Source: Desulfuromonadaceae bacterium GWC2_58_13 (GTDB lineage Bacteria; Desulfobacterota; Desulfuromonadia; Desulfuromonadales; Trichloromonadaceae). From it: a stretch of 7,423 nt of DNA. The position numbers were made by a program, and so were the translations under genes. Under the pieces are notes generated by a model. The model made no database searches. It was not told where the DNA came from and saw only the letters and a list, made by a program, of their open reading frames with translations. Positions 1 to 5,461 of this stretch are shown piece by piece (the stretch's first letter is position 1; each line of letters opens with the position of its first letter). The stretch is taken from contig MHXM01000143.1 in NCBI GenBank assembly GCA_001825565.1, forward strand, positions 1 through 7,423. Direction: 5' to 3'.

Positions 1-118
1 ATCGACGATCCCACCTTTCGTGAGCAGGCCGACGCTTTGCGAAAGCGACTGGGGATTAGATCGACGATCCCACCTTTCGTGAGCAGGCCGACGCTTTGCG
101 AAAGCGACTGGGGATTAG
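1..118. repeat. Two exact 59-bp tandem direct repeats at the left edge
   Basis: Bases 1-59 and 60-118 are identical at every position, and the match breaks at 119 (c, where the first copy is followed by a). Each unit carries a short hairpin, CGCTTT-GCG-AAAGCG (a 6-bp stem with a 3-nt loop). The array may extend upstream of the window. The unit length is not a multiple of three, so the repeat shifts any reading frame that crosses it. Full identity means either a very recent duplication or an assembly artefact at a contig edge. Confidence 0.95.
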
Positions 119-267
119 CTTGTCGAAAACCCCCGTGTGGTGAAAGTCTCCTATTTGATGGCAATGGTTGGGCAAAAATACAGAGATCGGCTTTACGCCT
201 TGGGCTTACTCCTCGCCGCCGCCTTTGCCTTGTACGCCAACACTTTCGGCCATGCCTGGATTCTTGA
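1..267 (+). pseudogene. 3' end of an upstream CDS, apparently frameshifted by the 59-bp duplication (partial)
   Basis: The frame starting at base 1 is open and reads plausibly as protein at first (begins IDDPTFREQADAL, then RKRLGI). At base 60 the second repeat copy is entered in another frame, giving an atypical tail that stops only at 265-267, inside the next gene. If one 59-bp unit is removed, the same frame instead ends at TGA 141-143 after the residues SLSKTPVW. That TGA overlaps a GTG at 140-142, a GTGA junction typical of coupled genes. The ancestral gene therefore probably ended at 143. Its DP..(n)..LR.RLGI pattern loosely resembles the C-terminus of the next gene (FNDPVTAQLARRLRLRLF), so it may be a related TPR protein. 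This is weak, because only the last residues are visible. Alternatively the true frame upstream is different and none of this is coding. Confidence 0.35.
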
Positions 268-1666
268 CGACTTTCCGGTGATTGTTAATAACCCGGATGT
301 GCAGTCGCTGGCAGGGTTTTGGGCCGACTCCTATCCGGGGCGGCCGCTGCGCGAGTTGACCTTTCTGCTCGATCATGCCCTGTTCGGCCTCGATCCGGCC
401 GGCTGGCATGTGCAGAACGTCTTCTGGCACGGGGTCAACGCCTTCCTTCTTTTCCTCTTGGCCGACCGTCTCGGGTGCAGCCGCTTCGTGGCCTGGAGCG
501 CGGCCTTGCTGTTTCTGGTCCATCCGGTGCAGGTCGAGGTGGTGGCCAACATCTCCCATCGCAAGGACAGTCTGGCTCTGGCCTGTATCCTTCTGGCGAC
601 CCTGGCTTATCTGCGGGCGCTTCGTCCGGAGGCGCGAACGCTGCCGTGGCTGGCGGTCGCCCTGTCCCTGGCGCTGGTGGGGTGGACGGCGAAGCAGAAC
701 GCGGTGATGCTGCCCTTATTGTGGTTGGGGTACGAACTCGCCTTTGTCGATCGAAAGAACCGTCTGCTGCTTCGTCAGCCGAAATGTCTCGTGGCGGGCG
801 CGATCACTGCGACCCTGGGATTTCTCGGCTGGTACCTGCTGGGCGGCGGCATGCCGTTGCACCGGCAGGCCATGGTCGGGGTGATGGCGAAGATGACCGT
901 CTACCTCAATCCGGATAATGTCGCTCCCTATTTTCTTATGGTGTTGAAATCGCTGACGTTTATGGTCGGCAAGCTGTTGTGGCCCTTGGCGCTGGCGCCC
1001 GAGTACGTCTATCCGGCGCCTTCCGGCTGGTTTGATCCCTGGGTGCTCGGCGCTCTGGCCATCCTGGGCATTTACGGAATGCTGCTGTGGCGCGCCCGGC
1101 GACTCTGGCCGCCGTTTTTCTTCGCCCTGCTCTGGATCGGCCTGTTCTGGCTGCCGACCGCCAACCTCTGGCCACTGTCCTACTTCGCCGCCGACCGCTA
1201 TCTATACACCCCCACTCTGGGCTTGGCGCTGATGACCGCTCTAGTCGTGGAACGCTGGTGTCCGCCCAAAAACTATCTGCCGGCGCAGGTCATGGCGATG
1301 GGACTGCTCGCTTGTTGTCTGCTGACCTGGCAGCAGAACCGGGTGTGGGCCACGCCGCTCTCCCTGTGGACCCAGGCGGTGCGAGTCGCGCCCGAGTCGA
1401 CCAGCGCTCTCAACAACCTGGGAGGGGCGTACCTGGAACTGGGACAACTGGAGAGATCGCTCGAATTTTTTCATAAGGCGGCGGCCAATTTCGACAATCC
1501 GATGCCCTGGTACAATCTCGGCCGGGTTTACGAGCAGCTTGGCGACCGCGACAAGGCGATTTTTCACTATCGCAGTTTTCTCGCCTTTAACGACCCCGTT
1601 ACGGCCCAACTGGCCCGCCGGCTACGGCTGCGGCTGTTTCGGCAGTACGGCATACAACTCAGGTGA
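137..1666 (+). CDS. TMTC-like multi-spanning membrane protein with C-terminal TPR repeats (putative GT-C glycosyltransferase)
   Basis: The product is about 500 residues with roughly ten hydrophobic segments up to residue 400, then two TPR units (about 421-454 with NNLGGAYLELGQ, and 455-488 with YNLGRVYEQLGD). After the first membrane segment comes an acidic pair in WILDDFPVIVNNPDV (D44-D45, counted from 137). This matches the position of the catalytic acid in GT-C enzymes and the TMTC protein O-mannosyltransferase-like family. Other family-like blocks are HPVQVEVVANISHRKD (129-144) and ADRYLYTPTLG (352-362). The expected role is transfer of a sugar from a lipid-phosphate donor on the outer face of the inner membrane, but donor and acceptor are unknown. 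The start is uncertain. GTG 137, GTG 140, ATG 158 and ATG 164 are in frame and none has a clear Shine-Dalgarno. ATG 158 or 164 gives a natural short cytoplasmic tail before the first membrane helix. The stop at 1664-1666 lies within the ribosome binding site of the methyltransferase gene, so the two are probably cotranscribed. Confidence 0.8.
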   Translation: MVKVSYLMAMVGQKYRDRLYALGLLLAAAFALYANTFGHAWILDDFPVIVNNPDVQSLAGFWADSYPGRPLRELTFLLDHALFGLDPAGWHVQNVFWHGVNAFLLFLLADRLGCSRFVAWSAALLFLVHPVQVEVVANISHRKDSLALACILLATLAYLRALRPEARTLPWLAVALSLALVGWTAKQNAVMLPLLWLGYELAFVDRKNRLLLRQPKCLVAGAITATLGFLGWYLLGGGMPLHRQAMVGVMAKMTVYLNPDNVAPYFLMVLKSLTFMVGKLLWPLALAPEYVYPAPSGWFDPWVLGALAILGIYGMLLWRARRLWPPFFFALLWIGLFWLPTANLWPLSYFAADRYLYTPTLGLALMTALVVERWCPPKNYLPAQVMAMGLLACCLLTWQQNRVWATPLSLWTQAVRVAPESTSALNNLGGAYLELGQLERSLEFFHKAAANFDNPMPWYNLGRVYEQLGDRDKAIFHYRSFLAFNDPVTAQLARRLRLRLFRQYGIQLR

Positions 1667-1671
1667 CCACG

Positions 1672-2409
1672 ATGAAAGACAGCCTGATCGCCCCCGATGA
1701 AACCCTTGACGATCTGCGCTCGGGCGGCCTGAAAATCATCCAGCAAAAGGAGGGCTACCGCTTTTCTCTCGATCCCGTGTTGCTCTGCGGGTTTGCCCGG
1801 ATTGATGCCGGCGAGTCGGTGGTCGACCTGGGCGCCGGCGCGGGAGTGATCCCGCTACTGCTGGCACGGCGCACCGAAGCCGCCCACATCGTCGGCGTCG
1901 AAATCCAGCCGCGGATGGCCGACCGGGCCCGGCGCAGCCTGATTCTCAACGGACTTCGGGAGCGGGTGACGATTATCGAGCGGGATCTGCGCGAGCTGCG
2001 CGGTTGCCTCGAACCCCAATCCTGTGACGTGGTGCTGAGCAATCCGCCCTATCGCCGCGGAGGAACCGGACGGACCGCACCGGAAGCCGAACGGGCCGCG
2101 GCCCGTCACGAGCTGGCCGGAGGGCTGGACGATTTTCTGGCCGCCGCCGCTTACCTGCTCAAGCAGGGGGGGCGCGTTTACCTCATCTATCTGGCTGAAC
2201 GGCTCGCCGAGTTGCTGGCGGCCATGCGCCAGGCGCGTCTTGAGCCGAAGCGATTGCGTTGCGTGCATTCACGGCACGGCGAAACCGCGCGCATGGTGCT
2301 GGTCGAAGGGCGTCGTGCCGGGCGCCCCGGAATGACCGTGGAGGCGCCGCTGTATGTTTACGAAGGGGAGGGGTATTCGGCCGAGGTATTGGCGATTTAC
2401 GGAGAGTAG
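1672..2409 (+). CDS. trmN6: TrmN6-type tRNA1(Val) adenine-37 N6-methyltransferase family protein
   Basis: This is a 245-residue Rossmann-fold SAM-dependent methyltransferase, close in length to E. coli YfiC/TrmN6. Visible motifs are the family's N-terminal block (KEGYRFSLDPVLL, 26-38), SAM-binding motif I VDLGAGAG (51-58), the acidic residue of motif II in GVEIQP (E77), and the catalytic NPPY of amino-N6-adenine methyltransferases (124-127). In the characterised enzyme the reaction is methylation of N6 of A37 in tRNA1(Val). The exact substrate here is inferred. ATG 1672 is chosen over GTG 1663, which would add three residues. AGGTGA at 1661-1666 sits five bases before the ATG and contains the stop codon of the upstream gene, whereas GTG 1663 has no ribosome binding site. 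The arrangement suggests coupling by ribosomes terminating on the TMTC-like gene. A broader 'methyltransferase small' assignment is the fallback. Confidence 0.85.
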   Translation: MKDSLIAPDETLDDLRSGGLKIIQQKEGYRFSLDPVLLCGFARIDAGESVVDLGAGAGVIPLLLARRTEAAHIVGVEIQPRMADRARRSLILNGLRERVTIIERDLRELRGCLEPQSCDVVLSNPPYRRGGTGRTAPEAERAAARHELAGGLDDFLAAAAYLLKQGGRVYLIYLAERLAELLAAMRQARLEPKRLRCVHSRHGETARMVLVEGRRAGRPGMTVEAPLYVYEGEGYSAEVLAIYGE

Positions 2410-2410
2410 G

Positions 2411-2509
2411 GGGAATCACCACCCCCAACCCCCTCCTTATTTAAGGAGGGGGCTTTCTTGGCAGGGACGGTTCTCCCCCTCCTTGTCAAGGGGTCGTGGG
2501 GTGGTCACC
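2411..2509. repeat. Palindromic REP/BIME-like dispersed element between convergent genes
   Basis: The left arm, near CACCACCCCCAACCCCCTCC from 2417, is matched in inverted orientation by the right arm, whose reverse complement begins GTGACCACCCCACGACCCC at 2508. About 20 bases of non-matching centre lie between them. Each arm also ends in its own small hairpin. The arms are imperfect: the right one lacks about four bases within its hairpin. Its last bases include the TGA of the minus-strand DUF721 gene. I recall C-rich palindromes of this kind being dispersed in many Deltaproteobacteria, typically between convergent genes. Copy number in this genome cannot be seen from one window. Confidence 0.75.
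2428..2459 (+). terminator. Hairpin with a weak T-rich tail after trmN6
   Basis: CCCCCTCCTTA (2429-2439) pairs perfectly with TAAGGAGGGGG (2442-2452), an 11-bp stem with a 2-nt loop. CTTTCTT (2453-2459) follows. This is a strong, G-rich stem located 19 bp after the trmN6 stop. The tail is not a clean T run, so intrinsic termination is likely but unproven. The hairpin is also the inner part of the left arm of the palindromic element. Confidence 0.6.
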
Positions 2510-3005
2510 GTTCTTTGCTCCTGGCTACCTGCTTCTGCAGGGTCAGGATGCGACGCAGGCGTTCTTTCAATTCGGAATCGTCGAGAGTGCCGAGCGCGGT
2601 TTCGATTTCGTCCCGGTCGGCGTCGCTGAGAGGCTGGTCGAGCCATTCCGGCGGTTTTGGCGGTGGCGCCAGGACCGGAGGAGGGGTGATTCTTCCCTGG
2701 CGCAGAAAAAGATCCTTGAGAATGCCTCCGCCGAGGCGTTCGTTGAGTCGGCCGAGAATTTTCGGTTTCATCAATTGTAGCTGTTGCATCCAGACCGGCT
2801 GGTCGACGCGGATCTCCAATACCCCCTCGCGGATACGCACCGGTCGTGCCCTGGCGGCGATCTGCGGCCCCACCGTCTCATCCCATATCTGCCAGGTCCG
2901 GTATTCGCGTACCTTGTCTTCGAGGCCTCGCTTTTGCAGCATGTCGACGATCAGGCTGCCCATGGTGGCGGCCTTTTTCATTCTCGGGCGGCGTTCCCGA
3001 TTCAT
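2505..3005 (-). CDS. DUF721 / DciA-like protein
   Basis: The product is 166 residues. The N-terminal half carries the DUF721 pattern: WQIWDETVGPQIAARARPVRI (38-58), then a hydrophobic strand and VDQPVWMQQLQLMKPKILGRLNE (67-89), then an LGGGILKDLFLRQG region. Residues 107-125 form a proline-rich linker (TPPPVLAPPPKPPEWLDQP), followed by a charged helical tail to the end. DUF721 includes DciA, which helps load the replicative helicase DnaB in bacteria lacking DnaC/DnaI-type loaders, so a role in replication initiation is plausible. This gene is not next to dnaA here. The start at 3005 is firm because ATG 3005-3003 overlaps the TGA (3004-3002) of the upstream gene as ATGA. An in-frame ATG at 2981 is a weaker alternative. 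The stop codon lies inside the palindromic element. Confidence 0.82.
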   Translation of the reverse strand: MNRERRPRMKKAATMGSLIVDMLQKRGLEDKVREYRTWQIWDETVGPQIAARARPVRIREGVLEIRVDQPVWMQQLQLMKPKILGRLNERLGGGILKDLFLRQGRITPPPVLAPPPKPPEWLDQPLSDADRDEIETALGTLDDSELKERLRRILTLQKQVARSKER

Positions 3006-3259
3006 GGCTTGCGCCAGCGTTTGATATTGCCGCCCAGCAGTTGTCCGGCAACCGCGCAGGCCAGGGTGAAGGGGACGGCTTCCCAGCCGAATTCGTAGCT
3101 GATACGCATGGCCAGGATGAATGGGATGGAGATATGGATATATACGAACCAACGCAAGGAAAATTTGCGGGTCGATTCCCTCAGGTATCCCAAGGGGAGA
3201 TTGGCGAAAAATGCGAAGCACAGCAGGTTGGTCATGTGCACGGTCTGGGCCGGGTTCAA
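3002..3259 (-). CDS. Small hydrophobic membrane protein, conserved-looking hypothetical (TTG start)
   Basis: The product is 85 residues with three hydrophobic stretches (about 10-26, 37-53 and 61-77). A basic RKF/LRW segment lies between the first two, and the tail is positively charged (KRWRKP). The block FANLPLGYLRE is distinctive and, as I recall it, recurs in small proteins of this bacterial group, but no function is known to me. TTG 3259 is preferred over ATG 3235 because AAAGGA lies six bases upstream of it, an excellent ribosome binding site. The stop overlaps the start of the DUF721 gene by four bases (ATGA), so their translation is probably coupled. An integral inner-membrane protein is inferred. 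It could cooperate with the DUF721 protein or simply share its promoter. Confidence 0.72.
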   Translation of the reverse strand: MNPAQTVHMTNLLCFAFFANLPLGYLRESTRKFSLRWFVYIHISIPFILAMRISYEFGWEAVPFTLACAVAGQLLGGNIKRWRKP

Positions 3260-3336
3260 GCGAAATCCTTTCGACGGAAATTTATCTCATCTCCCGCCTG
3301 TGAGCTGGGGCGACGCGGGTAAAAGATTACCAAAAA

Positions 3337-3366
3337 AGTATAGCTTTAAGAATTGGGACCTGTCAA
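3337..3366 (-). promoter_or_regulatory. Sigma70-type promoter for the small membrane protein-DUF721 pair
   Basis: On the minus strand there is a perfect -35 TTGACA (3366-3361), an 18-nt spacer, and -10 TATACT (3342-3337, five of six matches). The start site should fall near 3330, giving a leader of about 70 nt before TTG 3259. The -35 box contains the TGA stop codon of malQ (3365-3363). No obvious terminator follows malQ, so readthrough may add to this promoter. Confidence 0.65.
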
Positions 3367-4874
3367 TCGGCGAACCGATGCTTTCGACTGCGTCCGTAGA
3401 GGGTGGTCAGTTCGGCCAGTTGGCGGGCGGCCTTGTTGTCGAGGGTTCCCGGCTGAAAGCGCCAGCCCCAGTTGCCCGAAGGTTTGCCGGGGATATTCAT
3501 GCGCCCTTCGTCGCCGAGGCCGAGCACGTCCTGCAGGGGAAAGATGCTGAGTCGGGCAACGCTGGCCATCGACAACCGGATCAGATTCATCGGCATGTCC
3601 CCGCCATTGTGGCCAAGGTAGTGGCGAACCCGAGCCTTTTCCGGCTTTTTCAACGAACGCCACCAGCCCAGGCTGGTGGCGTTGTCGTGGGTGCCGGTGT
3701 AGATCACGCTATTGCGGGTCAGGTTGTGGGGGAGGTAGGGGTTGTCGGCATCTTCGCCGAAGGCGAACTGCAGGATTTTCATGCCGGGCAGCCCGAATCT
3801 GTCGCGCAGGGCCTCGACTTCGGGGGTGATCATTCCCAGGTCTTCGGCGATCAGCGGCAGGTCGTCGCCGAATTCCTGTTGCAGACGGTGGAACAAGGCC
3901 GCTCCGGGGACTTGCACCCAATGGCCGTTGATCGCCGTCGGTTCTTTGGCGTCGATGTTCCAGCAGGCTTCGAACCCACGGAAATGGTCGATGCGGACCA
4001 GGTCGGTCAGTTGCAGGTTGGCGCGGAACCGGGACAGCCACCAGGAAAAACCGTCCTCCTGCATTATTTCCCAGCGATACAACGGATTGCCCCAGCGCTG
4101 GCCGGTGATGCTGAAGTAGTCGGGCGGAACCCCGGCGACCATGATCGGTTGACCCTCTGCGTCGAGGTGAAACAGGTGCGGATTGGCCCAGACGTCGGCG
4201 GAGTCGTAGGCGACGAAAATCGGGATGTCGCCGATAATGCCGACACCGTGCCGGTTGGCGTATTCCTTGAGTACCTGCCACTGCTCAAAAAAAGTAAACT
4301 GGACGTACTTGTGGTGGCGGATCGCCTCGGCCAGCTCGGTCCCGTATTGATGGAGGGCGCTCTGTTCGCGATGGCGGATCGGCTCGGGCCAGCGGTCCCA
4401 CGAAGCGTCCTTGAAATGTCGGCGCAGGGCCAGGAAAATCGCATAATCGTTAAGCCAGCAGGCCTGCTCAAGGCAGAACCTGTCGAAGGCATGCCGGCGC
4501 GGCGTGGCGGTTTCGTTCCAGAAGCGGCGGCTGGCCTTGTGCAGCAGGCGTTCCTTGAAACCCTGGACGAAAGCGAAATGGGCTTCGCCTTCGGCCATGG
4601 CGACCCCCTCGATATCGACCGGGTCGAGATCGCCGGCTTCGACCAGTCGTTCCAGGCAAATCAGCAGGGGATTGCCGGCGAAGGCCGAATAGGCGCTGTA
4701 GGGGGAATTGCCGTAGCCGGTGGGGCCGAGCGGCAGAATCTGCCACCAGGATTGCTTGGCTGCGGCCAGAAAGTCGATGAAGGCATAGGCTTCGGCGCCC
4801 ATCGCCCCGATGCCGAAACGGCCGGGCAGGGATGTGGGATGCAGGAGAATGCCGCTGGAACGCGGGATGGCCAT
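3363..4874 (-). CDS. malQ: 4-alpha-glucanotransferase (amylomaltase, GH77)
   Basis: The protein is 503 residues, the usual length of bacterial amylomaltase. Family blocks run in order: SSGILLHPTSLPGRFGIG (6-23), GYGNSPYSAYSAFAGNPLL (53-71), GDIPIFVAYDSADVWANP (215-232), VRIDHFRGF (293-301), LIAEDLG (341-347) and YTGTHDN (392-398). The catalytic residues of the family are present: nucleophile D296, acid/base E344 and the transition-state stabiliser D397. The enzyme moves 1,4-linked glucan segments between maltodextrins, releasing glucose, in the cytoplasm. In bacteria without a maltose system it usually serves glycogen or trehalose turnover. The start ATG 4874 has GGAGGA six bases upstream. 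It lies 75 bp after the zinc-ribbon gene on the same strand, so it may be cotranscribed with it, or use its own promoter in the gap. Confidence 0.97.
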   Translation of the reverse strand: MAIPRSSGILLHPTSLPGRFGIGAMGAEAYAFIDFLAAAKQSWWQILPLGPTGYGNSPYSAYSAFAGNPLLICLERLVEAGDLDPVDIEGVAMAEGEAHFAFVQGFKERLLHKASRRFWNETATPRRHAFDRFCLEQACWLNDYAIFLALRRHFKDASWDRWPEPIRHREQSALHQYGTELAEAIRHHKYVQFTFFEQWQVLKEYANRHGVGIIGDIPIFVAYDSADVWANPHLFHLDAEGQPIMVAGVPPDYFSITGQRWGNPLYRWEIMQEDGFSWWLSRFRANLQLTDLVRIDHFRGFEACWNIDAKEPTAINGHWVQVPGAALFHRLQQEFGDDLPLIAEDLGMITPEVEALRDRFGLPGMKILQFAFGEDADNPYLPHNLTRNSVIYTGTHDNATSLGWWRSLKKPEKARVRHYLGHNGGDMPMNLIRLSMASVARLSIFPLQDVLGLGDEGRMNIPGKPSGNWGWRFQPGTLDNKAARQLAELTTLYGRSRKHRFAD

Positions 4875-4889
4875 GGTGGTTCCTCCGTC

Positions 4890-4926
4890 GGGAATAAATT
4901 CATTCCCTTATACCATGAACCGGTTC
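4890..4926 (-). promoter_or_regulatory. Candidate malQ promoter with two flanking palindromes
   Basis: Reading on the minus strand, GAACCGGTTC (4926-4917) is a perfect 10-bp palindrome. It is followed by TGG and TATAAG (4912-4907), an extended -10-like box. Next comes GGGAAT-N6-ATTCCC (4907-4890), a 6-bp inverted repeat with a 6-nt spacer, four bases upstream of the malQ ribosome binding site. No good -35 is visible. The palindromes bracket the -10, which is where repressor or activator sites would sit. This is a pattern-based guess. The second repeat could instead form a small RNA hairpin near the ribosome binding site. Confidence 0.35.
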
Positions 4927-4949
4927 GAAGAGCATCTTCCGCGAGGGGA

Positions 4950-5252
4950 TTATTTCCCTTCGGAGAGGCTGAGTTTGCAGTGGACGCAACGGCTGCCCCA
5001 GGAGGTGGAAATACCCTTCATGTGAAAGCGGTTGCCGCAACGGGGGCAGATCGCGAAGCTGACCAGGATGCCTCCCGCCGCCGACATCAATAGCCAGAGG
5101 ATGCCGACCACCATGGCCAGCGCGTCGCCGCCTATTTTCAGGGCGAACCAGATGACCGGAATATAGGTGGCGAATACCGACCAGAGGAACCTTCTGCGAG
5201 CGCGGATTCCGGCAAGACGTGCAGGCAGATCCAACGAATCCATTTCAACCAT
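4950..5252 (-). CDS. Small two-helix membrane protein with a C-terminal zinc ribbon
   Basis: The product is 100 residues. After a basic N-terminal region (RLAGIRARRRF) come two membrane segments, about 22-40 and 44-67. A four-cysteine zinc-ribbon-like tail follows, CPRC (69-72) and CVHC (89-92), with 16 residues between the pairs. The positive-inside pattern places both the N-terminus and the zinc ribbon in the cytoplasm. I do not recognise a named family. Start ATG 5252 has GGAGG about six bases upstream. A second ATG at 5243 lacks comparable spacing. The gene is divergent from prfC and lies just upstream of malQ on the same strand. A link to glucan metabolism is only positional. Confidence 0.7.
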   Translation of the reverse strand: MVEMDSLDLPARLAGIRARRRFLWSVFATYIPVIWFALKIGGDALAMVVGILWLLMSAAGGILVSFAICPRCGNRFHMKGISTSWGSRCVHCKLSLSEGK

Positions 5253-5268
5253 GGTGCCCTCCTCATCC

Positions 5269-5286
5269 TATAATTCAAGAATTATA
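5269..5286. promoter_or_regulatory. Perfect 18-bp inverted repeat in the divergent promoter region
   Basis: TATAATTC-AA-GAATTATA: two 8-bp half-sites are exact reverse complements around a 2-nt centre. Each half includes TATAAT, one reading on each strand. The minus-strand copy (5286-5281) could be the -10 of the zinc-ribbon gene, about 30 bp before its start, though no good -35 lies 16-18 bp upstream of it (TTGACC is 23 nt away). The symmetry also fits a dimeric regulator's operator. Confidence 0.5.
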
Positions 5287-5332
5287 CAATAACGTTTGAA
5301 TGTCGAGCCGGTCAACGGCAATTTACTCTCTT

Positions 5333-5390
5333 CTGGCAAGCTAGCTCACCCTCTGTATAATTGACGTAACCCCGATGCTTGTTGTACTAT
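5333..5390 (+). promoter_or_regulatory. Two overlapping candidate promoters for prfC
   Basis: The first candidate is CTGGCA (5333-5338), a 17-nt spacer and a perfect TATAAT (5356-5361). The second is TTGACG (5361-5366), an 18-nt spacer and TACTAT (5385-5390). Base 5361 is shared by the -10 of the first and the -35 of the second, so the two could not be occupied together. Predicted transcripts begin near 5368 and 5397, giving a leader of 65-95 nt before TTG 5462. The first candidate is the better match. The leader holds one modest inverted repeat, ATCTGC (5389-5394) with GCAGAT (5406-5411), and a six-T run ending near 5425. Confidence 0.5.
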
Positions 5391-5461
5391 CTGCGGCACG
5401 GGCTGGCAGATCGGCTCGCTTTTTTGTGCCAGCGCACCCAATTCAGTTCACGGAGTTCCTT

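Noticed and set aside
206..918. Several open frames of 63-199 codons on both strands within the TMTC-like gene
   Set aside because: They lie inside a gene with membrane-protein and TPR features; their translations are Arg/Ser/Pro-rich, typical of out-of-frame GC-rich DNA.
2259..2646. Short open frames across the trmN6-DUF721 junction, including a TPNPLLI-type peptide
   Set aside because: These are translations of the palindromic repeat; such peptides are a known annotation artefact of C-rich repeats.
3006..3221. 72-residue N-terminal extension of the DUF721 protein
   Set aside because: It overlaps the small membrane protein gene in another frame, and the ATGA junction at 3002-3005 fixes the start.
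3108..5093. 661-codon plus-strand open frame opposite the small membrane protein, malQ and the zinc-ribbon gene
   Set aside because: It is fully antisense to genes with clear family motifs and ribosome binding sites. The translation is low-complexity Gly/Ala/Val/Gln-rich with no recognisable domain. Long antisense frames are expected opposite GC-rich coding sequence.
5389..5431. Attenuator or riboswitch in the prfC leader
   Set aside because: Only short stems (ATCTGC/GCAGAT, TGGCA/TGCCA) and a six-T run are visible. They do not form a convincing terminator or a known aptamer pattern.
5375..5461. 29-residue N-terminal extension of RF3 from ATG 5375
   Set aside because: No ribosome binding site, overlaps the promoter candidates, and is absent from the usual RF3 N-terminus, whereas TTG 5462 has a well-placed GGAG.
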